DNA of 64,000 bases from Aplectana chamaeleonis (GCA_029168955.1 JAPDOI010000039.1:1302001-1366000), one strand, 5' to 3'. Counted from the first letter of the stretch, positions 44,921-56,850 are shown. The notes: a model not told the origin generated them from the letters alone. Translations and numbers: made by a program.

Positions 44921-45193
44921 TTGGCGACGTTCAGAGTATTCGCACTGCGGTACGATGGCACATGTCAGTGCGACGCTAATATTGCGTCGCGTTGGAACTA
45001 AGGTGTGAACGCTGGGCGACCACGCGCGATTTCGTAAACAAGCAACATCAATTTTTCGTCAAGATAGCAACAGTTCTTTCATGTTCGTTTGAGTGCAGGT
45101 GGTCCAAAGAAAGCTCACTTTATTGTTCTCATAATTATATTTCGTTGTGTTAATGAAAAAAATCCTGAAGGAAACCAGCAGCAAGCCTGCCTT
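44921..45193. other. Unassigned spacer
   Basis: Nothing recognised. Confidence 0.3.
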
Positions 45194-45898
45194 CTCAGAC
45201 GTTCGCCGTTGTCTACAGGGCACGGATGAGATACTCCCTGTAGACATCCAAAAAGGGCAGGGACAGCCCCTCGCGAACTGTCTGTCGCCCCACTCCATGG
45301 TGCCGTAGACAGCCTATCCGCGTAAACGCTGCTGCTGTAGACATCCCATCGGAGGATGGTCTCCATCCTCGATTCCGCGATCACATCCTATCAACATCCC
45401 ACAGACCTGACATTACCATCCCATTGGAGCATCAGCCGCCTAATTAAGTCACCCCTTGAACGGGAATATCCTCCTTTCGAAACTTGATAATAAGGCTCGA
45501 TTTCACCGGTTTCGTTTCTAATTACCCCGCAATGTAGAAAATGCACTCTCTTGAGAAAAGAGGTGGGAAAAGCGAATCGGTGGCACGTTGTACATGGAAG
45601 AATCAGCGGTGAACGACATCGATCGTTTTTAGTCCGTAGCGATTAAGAAGCAACGTTCTGTAGAACTACCCGTCGACCTGCACAGCCGTAGACATCCCGA
45701 GTTGTCGTCCTGTGGACAACAACTCGGTCTGCATCGATTTGTAGCAGTCGGCGGGATTGCTGGTCGATGGACTGTTTAACAGCCCGTCGCCCCCTGCTCA
45801 ACAGCACACCGAGACGGCCCCGCGTAGGGCTGCTCGTTTGCCAGCGATGACTCATTCTGGGCGGAACGGCGCCCTGTAGACAACGGCGAACGTCTGAG
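45194..45898 (-). mobile_element. CTCAGACG-terminal element D1 (705 bp, unoccupied F site)
   Basis: Perfect 26-bp TIRs built on CTCAGACGTTCGCCGTTGTC. It is colinear in reverse with the ends of D2. At about 45448-45470 it keeps the D2 sequence that in D2 is broken by F. It has no coding content. Flanking bases do not show a clear TA duplication here, unlike D2. Confidence 0.82.
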
Positions 45899-46633
45899 TT
45901 AGCGCGACGTCCATCGCATCGCCTTGCAATGCAACACGACGAGATCGACGCGGAGCTGTCATCATTTGCGCGTCAAATCCGATGTATCGCGCCGCTCCAC
46001 TGTGAACCCCTAGCGGCGCTTTAATTGATAACGTCTTGTCGCGCCGCGAATGAACTCTGAACGCCGCGTTAGGGTGAGGAATAAGTTTGTAAGTGAGAAC
46101 CCCTATTGGCTCCAATTACTTCACTTCATCTGGTATTGCTGGATCTGAGCATATATTATATTGCACACACTTGTTGTATTGTTTTTTTGAACTTTATGTG
46201 ACCTTTTTCAATCCTGTGTCATCTGGGTGCTGATGTGGAGTACAGCAATAAACTTTTCTCACTAGAGCTTCACTTCAATGCACAGAGGCTGGTAGGCATC
46301 GCAGGAAAGGCAGCATCGCAACAGGGCCAGGGCAGGTCACGATTTCGTTGGTCCACGATGAAGCGGACATGACGAAGTAGCGGTGTGAAACGTCGACACG
46401 AAGCACCCTATAGGGTTTTTTTCATCACACATTTTCTCTTCATACTGGACGAACTGATTGTTCGTACTAGCAAACGGCTCGTAGAACCTATCCGACTTCC
46501 CCTTTTAGAGTCGTTTCAGCTTATTACTGTATTGACAGTTTGGCCGGCTGCGCGCTTCACCGCATACCAAATGAATCCGTCTGATTTTACCCAGCCTCGA
46601 AACGTGTGACCCAGCCATAGTCCCGGGGTCGGA
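45899..46633. other. No recognisable feature
   Basis: About 730 bp without a supported gene or repeat boundary. Confidence 0.3.
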
Positions 46634-47039
46634 TTGATCAACTATAAACCGTGGGTTGAAGATAAGCAACATGGCGAGATGAATGTACTTTGTGCAGCAA
46701 ATTACGGAGGTTCGAGTGAAGGTTACCCCCGACCCATGAGTATACTGTTCGAGAATCCTGCCCCTGAACAACCCCTGCCTCCTGGTTTTGACGTCGATAA
46801 ACTACTCCATCGAATGCAACTCCCCAATAGACGTTCCTCGCCGTTTTTCAGCCATTTCAGCGACTCACGGTGCCTGATGCTGTGATTGTTTACCTCATTG
46901 CCATGGGCATCTCCTTCAGGAAAAGATGCAACAGATAGGGGCAACCAGACCCAACACTTACCGTTCCCAAAACTGAACAAGAGCATATCGCAGCCAGGCG
47001 CAAGAAACCCTACACAAAGGTTCACGCCGCCATGCCCCT
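46634..47039 (+). other. Protein-like frame, possible exon
   Basis: The frame 46634-46885 includes NYGGSSEGYPRPMSILFENP and PPGFDVDKLLHRMQLPNRR and ends at a TGA. The same frame continues after the stop with SPSGKDATDRGNQTQHLPF and PKLNKSISQPGARNPTQRF up to the TATCCG block. A GTGCCTGA...CTTCAG segment (about 46870-46918) around the stop resembles a 50-bp intron, but the splice phase does not preserve the downstream frame. Composition suggests a disordered protein. No family recognised. Confidence 0.25.
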
Positions 47040-47700
47040 CACTATACATTGGATCCGAATCAAAAAAATTCGGATACTCGAATTTTGGATAACTCAAAAA
47101 TCAAAGGTCTTGGATATCCGACTCAAATGGACAGAGTGAAAATAACAACATCGGATAAGCCGAGTCATTCGGATAAAAGAGGCTAAACGGATATTTGGAT
47201 CTCGGATTGATACGAAAATTACGTTTTTCGGTGATTCGGAATTTGGATCATTCTGATTTTGACCTTTTTCGGTGAGTCGGAATCCGAATATCCGAGTCGG
47301 ATATCCGGTTCGATTCAAGTGGGTATAATGCACTCTGGCGAAGATTTTCGAGAAAAAGGTCTTCTACCGTACCATGATAGAACAATTCATTGATAAAGAT
47401 CTTCATATCGAAATATTTGCAAACCAATTCTATTTTTGAAAATGTGTTTATCAATTTCGTAAACACCCGTGAATTCCTGTCTGAATCTCTTTGAACAGGG
47501 TTGCCGGTTCGATCAATACACATGGTTTTTTGGAGACAATCGTACCCTCAATGCACCATACTCGCAAGAACAAATCAAACGAAGAGGATCAATGCCTTAC
47601 ATGCGCAAAATCTACGCTGACTATGCGTAGGAATGCGCCGGAAATTTCACACTGTGCGCCAATTATATGTCTGTAGTGTCTAGTGTCGGGGGTGTGTATA
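47040..47700 (-). mobile_element. Large dispersed repeat R1, copy 2 (with TATCCG block H3)
   Basis: Continuous 660-bp copy of the sequence spread over 15130-17186. 47042-47328 is the TATCCG block; 47330-47605 matches 16328-16912 in reverse; 47605-47680 matches 15150-15221. It therefore shows the state before J, A3 and I inserted in copy 1. Confidence 0.75.
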
Positions 47701-50700
47701 CAAGTCTGTTGGTACCTGCTCGTTGGTGCCCCTGCTTCTACTGAACCCAGCAGACGTTTGAGTGTACACAGGGAACGTTCGAGCGATATAGCGTGCACAA
47801 CTATATCGCGAAAGTATCCCGCACATTGCATAAAGGTGTCGCCGTCCGGCACACTAAGGCCTCTGGTCCATAACACCTTAGGATCCGTACCTAGGGAGTC
47901 ATGGAGTCTTTGGCCACAAGCCACAATTTCGCCACCCTGAACTGTCGATCGCTGTCGAGTGATATCCAAAAAACTGCGCTGTCCAGACTTCTGAGCTATT
48001 TCCATGCACCGTTTGCTGCTTTGCAGGAAACCCGCCTCAAGGATAGACCCGTCATCAGCGTCGGAGAGTACACCATCTACTGCGGTAACGCTGACGATAG
48101 GAGAGTGGGAGGCTGTGCAATAGCTGTAAGGAAGGATTTCAATGGTATGGTCAAGGAGTTCGGCTCAACGTCGTGTCGGAATGCATTCGTACGACTGCGG
48201 GATCACAGAGGATTCAATCTGTGGATAGTGAGTGCTCATGCGCCCACTGAAACCGCCGAAGACAATTCGAAGGATGCGTTTTATGAGGAACTCAATACGT
48301 CGCTGGCCAGGATACCTTGTCAACATGCTGTTGTCGTGGGGATTGACGCAAATGCGAAGATGGGACTTGATCAGGAATCCGAAGTACTCGGTAAATGGTT
48401 CTACCCAGTGGAGCAAACATCGGACAATGGCTACCGCCTTGTCGACTTTGTGAACGCAGTGGTCTGATTATTGCATCGACATTCAAGAGGGATCATCGCC
48501 GCCATCAGCTTACGTGGCGGGGACCAACCCGGCTATCTCCAGAAGAGCAGCGGAAGCGGAAGATGACAACTTTGAAACTACAGCTTGACTATGTCCTGAC
48601 GAGGAATATTCCAGTATCGGACATTCGAAGATCTAGAGCTGTGTGGGATGTCGCATTCGATTCGGATCACCGTCCTGTTCTGTTGAACTTCACTGCGAGG
48701 ATTCATAAGAGGAAGCGAGGGGCTCAGCCCTCCAGAGGATTGACATGACAAGTCTCAGAGATGAAGAGTGCAGAAGGAATTTCCGACAACGCGTTTCTAT
48801 TCACATCGGAGTACGGACTAAAAGAAACTTTGCGACGCGGATTCTTTTGTCAAATGCATCCAGGACGCTTCGAAAGAGGCACTCCCGGTTGTACAGCCTA
48901 AGAAGAAGTTCGCCTACGTCTCAGAAGAAACAACATCTACCTACAACAGAGTATGTGCTCTCCGAACTGCAGGAAACTTCGTGGAGGAGAAGCGTCTGAG
49001 GAGGAAGTTGCGTCGGCAGCTTCAAAGTGACCGCGAACGAGAGTGGACGTGTAGAGCTAAGGAGTTCGAGAAGGCTTGGGAGGAGAAGAATCCGAGGAAA
49101 GCCTACACGTTGCTGCGACAGTATAGCGGGAAGATGAAGAGATGTTCTCCTGTCTTGAACACTACCAATGGAGTTGCAGTTGGTGATGCGACGCTGCCAA
49201 TATGGAAGGATTACTTCAGTTCACTACTGAATCGTCCAGCGCCATCAGTACCTGAGCTCCCGCATGTTCAGAGAGCACATTACGATGTCAGTGAGGAACC
49301 GCCGACTGAGTCTGAAGTTTTGGATTGTGTCCGGAAAATGAAGAATGGAAAGGCGAGGTGGAGATGACAACATCACTGCTGAAATGCTGAAAGCTCTTCC
49401 TCCGTCTGGGATTCGTGAAATGACCAACACCATCCGTGCCATATGGATGAGCGAAAGGATACCCGATTCGTGGAGACATGCGATCATCGTACCTCTTCAC
49501 AAGAAGCTATCCGTCACGGATCCTAAGAACTACAGAGGAATCTCTCTACTTCGTGTCATGTACAAGGTTTTAGAACGTATCATTCTCGAGCGACTTATCA
49601 AACATCGTGAAGGAACGACCAGAGATGAGCAAGCCGGTTTTCGACCTGGAAGATCGACCATCGACCAAGTGTTCGTCGTGAGAAGAGTAATTGAATCGTG
49701 GCAGCGGTTTTCGAAGCCATTACAGCTTGCTTTTTGGACTTTGAAGCCGCGTTCCACTCTCCTCATCGTGATCGATTGCTCAATGCTCTGCGAGCAGATG
49801 GAGTCCCGGAAAAGTATGTTCGGTTAATCGAGGACATGAACAAAGGAACAACAGCAGCAGTTCGTACACCTGTCGGATTTACGTCAGCTTTCGAGGTGAA
49901 AACAGGAGTAAGGCAAGGAGCCGTTGCAGGACCTTTTTCTTTTCAACTTCGCCGTTGATGACATCATGCGTAGAGTTGCAGAACAGTTTCCTGCGGATGT
50001 GATCCTAACACCATCAGGACGCTCCTTGTCGACCTGGAGTACGCCGACGACATTGTGTTATTCGCTGAAAACAACGCAAAACTGAAAGGATTGTGAACCT
50101 CGTTTCGAAGTATGCCGCAGCCTATGGACTTCGTCTTCGTCCCGACAAATGCAAGCAGATGTGGGTCTCTCAGAGCCTTCAACTGGAGTTTGTGTGGACG
50201 GACAACGTATCGAACTGGTGGACGATTTCTGTTATTTGGGCTGTTTGCTGAAGAACGATGGCAGTTATGCAGCGGATATTCGACAACGATGTGCGAAAGC
50301 TACGTCTGCATTCAATTCTCTAACCAAGTGTTTGTGGTCTACCACCATCGCGAAGGAAGTCAAGTTGCGCGTCTACCTATCCGCTATTCGCCCTATCATG
50401 ATGTACGGATCGGAGACGTGGGCAGCACCGAAAACGCAGATGGAAAGGTTGGATTGCACGGAGAGGAAGCTTTTTAGGCGTTTGCTTGGATATTTCTGGC
50501 CGCGTGTATGCCATAACGAAGACCTTTACAAGGAAATCGACGCAGTACATCAACGCTTGACACGAGGAGGTGCCAGCATCTCCTAACGCCATCTCAAGCA
50601 GCAATGGAAAGTCGACTTCGACTGCTCGGGCATATACTAAGAAGAACGCCGGATCGTCTCGTACAACACGCTTTAAAAATGCTTCCAAATCCTGTCTGGA

Positions 50701-50960
50701 AACGGCCACCTGCGCGTAGGCGAAAGTTCTGGAGGGATGTGCTTAAAAAGGATTTAAAGTCACTCGGCATCGAAAGACAATTCAGGCGCGATGTTTCGTT
50801 TCGCAGGAAATGGAATAGTGACAGCTGGATGGAATGTGTTCAAATTGTGGCTGAAGACCGTGAAAAATGGACACGGCTGACTACTAGGACGGCACACCTC
50901 GGTGAAGATGCGGAATGACCGCGTCAGGCGAAAGCCAACCGATTAAGTCAAGTAAGTCAA
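47701..50960 (+). mobile_element. RTE-clade retrotransposon, nearly full length
   Basis: One long coding region with an endonuclease and RT, a short 3' end CGGAATGACCGCGTCAGGCG and a tail of AAGTC-type repeats (GATTAAGTCAAGTAAGTCAA), as expected of RTE elements. The 5' limit is uncertain. The second, truncated copy at 61342-62942 is in opposite orientation. Confidence 0.85.
47901..50918 (+). pseudogene. RTE ORF2 (endonuclease and reverse transcriptase), multiply frameshifted
   Basis: The endonuclease starts TLNCRSLSSDIQKTALSRLL and includes LQETRLKDRP, GCAIAVRKDF, VSAHAPTETAEDNSKDAFYE, GIDANAKMGLDQE and, after a frame change, WDVAFDSDHRPVLLNF. The RT includes DDNITAEMLKALPPSGIREM, IIVPLHKKLSVTDPKNYRGI, QAGFRPGRSTIDQVF, GVRQGAVAGPF and the C-terminal FCYLGCLLKNDGSYAADIRQ and FWPRVCHNEDLYKEID. 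Frame changes occur near 48440, 48745, 48900, 49355, 49720, 49945, 50030-50150 and 50590. The first catalytic motif reads DFEAAFHS, with H where the family has D. The YADD region is shifted. Clearly inactive. Confidence 0.9.
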
Positions 50961-51619
50961 AGTGTCTTATGCAAACTGGGGCGTCGATAACAGTTTGATC
51001 CGCCCACCATGAGCCAACGCGCCGATATTTGGCAGGGCCGTGGCCGCTAGTTATGGTCTGGTCCAGCTGTTGTACAGCTAGCGTTTTCGCGCTCTAGATA
51101 AAAGGGAAGTGTACGACGCATTTTCAGGCATGCTTCAAATGATAAGATGCAGGACAGCCGGTTCAGTTACTCAGGTTTGGGGTATAGGCACCACCCTGAA
51201 TCTGGAGGCCCTGCCCATCCGGTGGCGGCCCCAGTGGAGGCTGGGCGACCCAGCCGCGACGCGTGTCAGTGTGCTGACCGCGACGCGTGCTGGTGTGTCG
51301 ACCGCGACGCGGGTCGGAGTAAAGTAGTTCCTGAGCTAGATGAAACAGTCCTGCAGGATGAGAACTGCTGCTAAATAGGCTGCTAAACGCAACAAATCGA
51401 AATGTCACCAGCCCGACAACAAGGTAAACAGTCCGACAACATGGAGATTTCAACAGCCCGACAACAAGGACAACAGGGGGCAACGGGCAGGTCTCCGGCT
51501 GACGATGTGCGCGATTTGAGTAGTCAACAGGGAGCGGTCTGTCAACAACTCAAAGGGCTACAGTAGAACGAAATCCGAATGGCTACAGTAGAATGAAATA
51601 TCGAGTCGTGACATCAGAT
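50961..51619. repeat. Spacer with two short tandem repeats
   Basis: Three 24-bp units of CCGCGACGCGTG(T/C)(C/T)(A/G)GTGTG... lie at about 51255-51326, and three AACAGYCCGACAACAAGG units at about 51408-51473. No gene recognised. Confidence 0.6.
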
Positions 51620-51993
51620 ACACTTTTTTGAGTACCAGCATATCAGCCGAATCTACCGATATCCGACTCATTATCCAATGCGAATCAAGGTACATATACT
51701 TCGGATATTCGGTATCCGAATCATTATCCGACTCATAGCACATTTCGGTGATTCAGATTTTGAATCAAAAGGATTTTGAGATTTTTTCGGTGAATCGGAT
51801 TTTGGATCACTCGGATTTTGACGTTTTTTCGGTGAATCGGATTTTGGATCACTCGGATTTCGACGTTTTTTCGGTGATTCGGATTCTGGATCATTCGTAT
51901 TTTGACGTGTTTTCGGTGAATCGGATTTTGAGTCATGAAAATTTCGGTTCATTCGGATGGATATCCAAAAATGAGTGAGTCGAATCCAATGTA
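51620..51993. repeat. TATCCG-rich block H4 with 41-bp tandem units
   Basis: Reverse-orientation relative of H1: about five 41-bp units with GGTGAATCGGATTTTGGATC, ending CGAATCCAATGTA at 51993. Frames reading DSPKKRQNPSDPKS come from the repeat. Confidence 0.8.
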
Positions 51994-52230
51994 TACCCGT
52001 CACGCGCCTCCAGAGTGAAGGATACGATTGACTGAAAACTAGAAATTAAAAAAAAACGCTCTTCATTCGTTCTCGTTTGGAGATGAATGAGGTGAAATCG
52101 TTGTTATAGGAACAAGACATTTCTCAGTGAAGCAGAACAGTACAACCTGCTACATGCATTGTACTTACGTATGATGGCTACAAAGAGTAGTAAATGGTGG
52201 GCAAAAGATTCTGTACAAATTTTTCCTCGC
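51994..52230. other. Unassigned spacer
   Basis: Nothing recognised. Confidence 0.3.
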
Positions 52231-52234
52231 TTAA

Positions 52235-52782
52235 AGGCAGTGGTCACGATGAAAAACGTTATCGAAAAAAAAAACTGTAAAAATCAGCTTAGATCGAAAA
52301 CAGCTGGAAAATAATGAAGGTAGAGCGGTGAAAATAGAATTAGAGTTTCTAGGGCCCAAAGATTCCAATTCGTGCACACGTGCACAGCGCCGCACTAAAA
52401 AATCGCACTCTCATGGCGAGCAGTCAAAAATCATCGACATTCAGGGGGAGAAATAAATGCAAATTTACCCAATAAACACAATTGAGCAATCAAAGAAAGC
52501 ACTCCAGTCAATGTTTTTGACCAGATGTGTACCCAAATCCGAAGGTTGACTGATTGAAGTTCAATTTCGAGCCAGCTGATGTTCTTGATATAAGAGGTCA
52601 CCGATGCCGATGATGTGGAGTAGGCTTGTCCACCACCAAAAGACAAGGAAGTTCAGGCTTCAAATTTGGTCCGGAACAGCGGTTTTTTTCGCGATTTTCT
52701 CTTACAGGTCCTACTCCTCTAAACCCGGGATAGGGTTTAGAGAGAAAAAGAAGACAAGCATATTTCATCGCCACCACTGTCT
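52235..52782 (+). mobile_element. TTAA-flanked AGGCAG MITE, copy A6
   Basis: 548 bp; starts AGGCAGTGGTCACGATGAAA and ends CATCGCCACCACTGTCT. Perfect TTAA at 52231-52234 and 52783-52786. Forms a subfamily with A9. Confidence 0.87.
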
Positions 52783-52813
52783 TTAACTTTGGTCGAAGCA
52801 CGCAAGCATTCAA

Positions 52814-53369
52814 AGGCAATATTCACGATGAAAATGTAGCCCATTTTTTAGCTAAAACGTAAGCGTTGAGTCCCTTTAAGAAGAGTAAGAACGGAAGTAC
52901 GACGAAAAACGGCCAGAAAGTGGGTGAAAATTTCGTGGACCAGCCGACCCATTGGATCACCCCGCCCAAGCCATAGAACACTGACCCTGCGTTCGTTTCA
53001 CCAGAGAAAAAAAGTACCGAATTTTGAATATTCTTTATCGCCAAAGGTTTTATCAGCACAGCATGTGCATTGGCCCATCTTATTTTTGAAGAGTTTTTGG
53101 TACAATCAACAGACAAAAATTCACTTCCCTAAAAATTCTGAAGCGGGTCAAACAACTTCCTACGTTACGTTCGATGCTTTGTCTGCAGTCTCCCGGAACA
53201 CACCAGCAGGCATAATTGAATTTCTAAGAGATTTCCCTATACCGTTTTTTTTTTCGGTATCTGAGTGTTCTGTGGGGAAGTTTTCCTACTAACCTCTACT
53301 TAGTGCACTTAAATACTCAGAAACATCGAGAACTACATTGAACACGGCTTTTTATCATGAACACTGCCT
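52814..53369 (+). mobile_element. AGGCAG-type MITE, copy A7
   Basis: 556 bp; starts AGGCAATATTCACGATGAAA and ends ATCATGAACACTGCCT. Left flank TCAA, right TTAA. It lies only 27 bp from A6, in the same orientation. Confidence 0.85.
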
Positions 53370-53373
53370 TTAA

Positions 53374-53559
53374 TGTAACTCATTATAGCTCACTACCCCA
53401 TTGGGCAAATGAGTAAGTGGATCATGGATGACAGCAGTAATCAACAGTGCTGACAACCAAGCAATACCAGTAGTACATACTTGTGACCGAAGAAGATCCA
53501 AGAGCACTGAAATCTCTTCCACATTACATATTTGGGCTTGCATTTATGGGCATACATAG
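53374..53559. other. Short unassigned spacer
   Basis: Nothing recognised. Confidence 0.3.
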
Positions 53560-53561
53560 TA

Positions 53562-54239
53562 TAGTTGTACACGAACGCAATCTTCGAAAAATTTTCGAAA
53601 GATTTTTCAAAACTTTTTTCGTTCGTTTTCGTTCGTTCGAAATTTCGTCGAACGAAATTTTTTCAAATTTTCGTTCGTTCGAAGTTTTTTCGAACGAAAA
53701 TTTTTCAATTTTTGTTCGTTCGAAATCCGGTTTTCCGAAAATTTTTTCGAAATTCGCTCGTTCGGAATTGACAAATTTCGAAAAAAGTACGAAATTTCGA
53801 AAAAAATCGAGATTTCGATTTGTTCGGAATTTCGTTCGTTCGACCTCCAAAATTTCGAAAGTTTTTCGAAATTCGTTCGTTCGAAATTTTTTCGAACGAA
53901 AATTTCTCGATTTTCGTTCGTTCGAAATTTTTTCGAACGAAATTTTTTTCATTTTCGTTCGTTCGAAATTTTTTCGAACGGAAATTTTTCGATTTTCTTT
54001 CGTTCAAATTTTTTTTTAACGAATTTTTTTTCATTTTTCGCTCGCTCGAAATGTTTTCGAACAAAAAGTTTTTCAGTTTTCGTTCGTTCCAAATTTTTTT
54101 GAACGAAATTTTTTTAATGTTCGTTCGTTCCAAATTTTTTCGAACAAAACTTTTTTCATTTTTCGTTCGTTCGAAACGATTTCGAACGAAAAAATTTCGA
54201 TTTTCGTTCGTTCGACATTTTTTCGAGATTGTACAACTA
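53562..54239. mobile_element. TTCGAACGAA-rich element, copy G2
   Basis: 678 bp with ends TAGTTGTAC and GTACAACTA, flanked by TA. The interior has about 14 units of roughly 42 bp of TTTTCGTTCGTTCGAAATTT TTTCGAACG type. Frames of 100-180 codons rich in F, R, S and K on both strands are artefacts of the repeat. Confidence 0.82.
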
Positions 54240-54241
54240 TA

Positions 54242-54768
54242 TTACATAGCTTTCTATCAATCATCCGACTAGTGGCGAATCTTACCACTACCCTACATGA
54301 GCCCAAATCCACCATAATTTCGAAAAATATTGGTCTCACCTTAGGATCTGTGACGTAGTAACATCTCAATTCCAAAAGGCTGATTGTTCTCGATGATATC
54401 TGAGGTTTTGAGTTGATTCCTTCAGTACAGTTGACCTGAAGAAGACTTAGTCCCAAATCGTTGTGGCAAGAGTTAGCAATATTCAGAAAAATGTTATCCC
54501 AGTGAAGAACAGAAAATAGTCGAAGTCAAACAAGCACAAAAGAACGATTCAAGGAAGGAAATGAGTAATACGAGCGTGCTTGTTGCCAAGAGTTGTAGTG
54601 TGAACCTCATTAGGCACCCTTTCAGATAAAAAAAAACATTCCCATGCTGTAAATCAACAGTCTTACTCCTTTCATTATAACAGAGGACACTTACTCCCTC
54701 ATTCGACGCGACACAGACTTTCTTCCCCCGCGTTTCCGTGCGGAGCAAGTGGATGGACAGCGAGGGTG
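54242..54768. other. No recognisable feature
   Basis: About 530 bp before the Tc1 element with no supported feature. Confidence 0.3.
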
Positions 54769-55063
54769 TACAGTAGCGGTCGAAAGTGTAGGACCACTTA
54801 GAAAAATTGGCAGTAAATAAGAACGAGATGGATTGGTAATTTGCAACATAGCAGCAAGTCTTTTGACATAGGCCGATCTTTCTGCGGAGTAGATCAAACC
54901 TGCGATCATGCATGTTTGATCTACACCAACATATCGATTTTTGGTCGTTGCCTCGGCATTTTCGACTGATTAATTCGGCCACTATAACATCACGGTGAGA
55001 AGCTTTGTATACAAGTTTTAGGGTAAATTCCATGACTCTGATTATTTTTAAGTAGTTTAGATC

Positions 55064-56586
55064 ATGGTCAGAGCAAAGCTACTTCATCTGAGCCTTAGGA
55101 ATGCTGTAATTCGAAAGGTCTCCGCCGACATGTCACACCGGGAAGTTGCAAACAACCTAGGAATTTCAAAATCGGCAGTTTCCAATTTAATGCATCGCTT
55201 TGTCGCCAGGGGAACTGCGGAAACCCCCAAAGTTCCTGGAAGACCAAAAAAGACGACTTCTCGTGAAGACTTCCATTGTGACACGGATGAGGAAGAGCGA
55301 CCCTCACCTCAACGCTGCTGAAATTCAGAAGGAACTCTGCACCTCTCATGACTTGAACGTGAGTGTATCGACAATACAACGTCGCCTGAGAGCTGTGGGA
55401 CTGAACGGACGCAGACCAGCGAAGAAACCACTGATATCTGCGAAGAACCGCATAGCTCGAATTTCGTTTGCGAAGCGCCACCTTAAAGGCAGCAGACACG
55501 CTCGAAAAAGTTGTTGAGTTAACTACATTACTGGGGTCGTATGGCTCCTAGTAGAATGCTCACGCCCTTGAAAGCGTCAAAAACGAGTAAAAACTATTAA
55601 ACTTGAGCAATGCAAATCGGAAAATTTCTGCAACCCCGCCCCTGAGCTTCGACAACCCCGCCCCAAAATTCAATTTCGTACAGATTGGTCGTTCTAATAC
55701 GGTCACTTTGACTGGTTTTTGATGCTTCTAACGAGGTGAACGTTCACGTACAGGCTGTAAGAGTATATCCGCCTCTCTATCTCAACCGTTTTGTTGATAA
55801 AATTCGCTGTTTAAATCGCGCGCTGAGAAACTCGTCCACTTTCTCTCGATAACAATATAACCGTTATTCCTCTGTTTGCACAAAGTTTTAGTTTGTTTTT
55901 TTCGTTAGTTCCCGATACAACCAGCTCTAAACCTTCGATTTGTGCCATAAAATCGATACCATTTTTGAGCGTGTCTGCTGCCTTTAACTGGACTTCCGAG
56001 GAGTGGGGAAAAGTCGTCTTCTCAGACGAATCAAAGTTCATGATGTTTGGAACTGATGGACTGAGCTGTGTGCGACGCCCTTCTGGCAGTAGGTACTCGC
56101 CAAAGTACCAGGTTCCTACGGTGAAACACGGTGGCGGTTCCGTCATGATGTGGGGATGCTTTTCCGCCGCCGGCGTTGCACCCCTTCACTTCATTGAAGG
56201 CAAAATGGATGCAGGAATGTATGAGAACATTCTGCAGTGTTCTGCTTCCTTATGCTCGCGAGAAATTTGGTAATTCATGGGTTTTCCAGCAGGATAATGA
56301 CCCAAAACACACTTCAGGTCGCGTCAAGAGCTGGTTTCAGACCAACAGAATTGATGTTCTCGAGTGGCCCTCGCTAAGTCCAGACCTGAATCCTACCGAG
56401 CACTTATGGGAGGAGATGAAGCGACGTCTGAGAAGAAAAACGGCAACTTCTAAGGCCGATGAAATTTCTCAGTTGAAGGAGGAGTGGCAGAAGATCTCGC
56501 CCGCTACGATTGAGAAACTTATTCAATCTATGCCAAAGCGATGTGAAGCCGTGATCAAGGCTAATGGGTACCCAACAAAGTACTAG
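55064..56586 (+). pseudogene. Tc1-type DDE transposase, split by MITE B2 and frameshifted
   Basis: Begins MVRAKLLHLSLRNAVIRKV, with an HTH region (HREVANNLGISKSAVSNLMH, residues about 25-45) and the GRPKKTT linker. A one-base insertion near 55270 shifts the frame. The second HTH follows (SVSTIQRRLRAVGL) up to FAKRHL at 55483. After B2 it resumes NWTSEEWGKVVFSDESKFMM, with the first catalytic D. VKHGGGSVMMWGCFSA follows. A second one-base insertion near 56236 moves the frame to VLLPYAREKFG, FQQDNDPKHTSGRVKSW (second D) and SPDLNPTEHLWEEMKRR (E, DD34E spacing), and a stop at 56586. All three catalytic residues are present, so decay is recent apart from two indels and the MITE. Confidence 0.93.
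55487..55983 (+). mobile_element. TTAA-flanked AGGCAGCAGAC MITE, copy B2, inside the transposase
   Basis: 497 bp; AGGCAGCAGACACGCTCGAA to TTTGAGCGTGTCTGCTGCCT, with TTAA at 55483-55486 and 55984-55987. Deleting the element plus one TTAA restores CGC CAC CTT AAC TGG (RHLNW) in the transposase frame. Confidence 0.95.
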
Positions 56587-56850
56587 TTGTTAGCTTGTTA
56601 ATTTGCAACTTGAATGTGTTTTTTGTTGAATTAAAGTTGTTAAACTATGCGTTTTCAATACCTATGTGAAAGTGGTCGCACACAAAGTAATCCTTTTTCC
56701 TTCAAAAACTTCGCGATTTATTAAGAAGGACTTTGATAAAGTAAAAGCGTGGACTTCGACGCCTCTCGCAAAATTTCAGCTCCGTAGCTTGTTTAGTAGC
56801 CGAGTTATTGAAAAAAGTTAAGTGGTACTACACTTTTGATCGCTACTGTA

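Larger units (their letters stand above)
54771..56848 (+). mobile_element. Tc1-type transposon with complete TIRs, interrupted by MITE B2
   Basis: Starts CAGTAGCGGTCGAAAGTGTA and ends CACTTTTGATCGCTACTG, with TA at 54769-54770 and 56849-56850. Without B2 it is about 1.58 kb, the usual length for the group. One transposase gene lies inside on the + strand. Confidence 0.92.

Noticed and set aside
51671..52003. 110-codon frame with repeated SDSPKKRQNPSDPK-type units
   Set aside because: It is the 41-bp TATCCG/GAATCGG tandem repeat read in frame.
53483..54456. Long F/R/K-rich open frames on both strands
   Set aside because: They translate the TTCGAACGAA repeat; composition is periodic on both strands.
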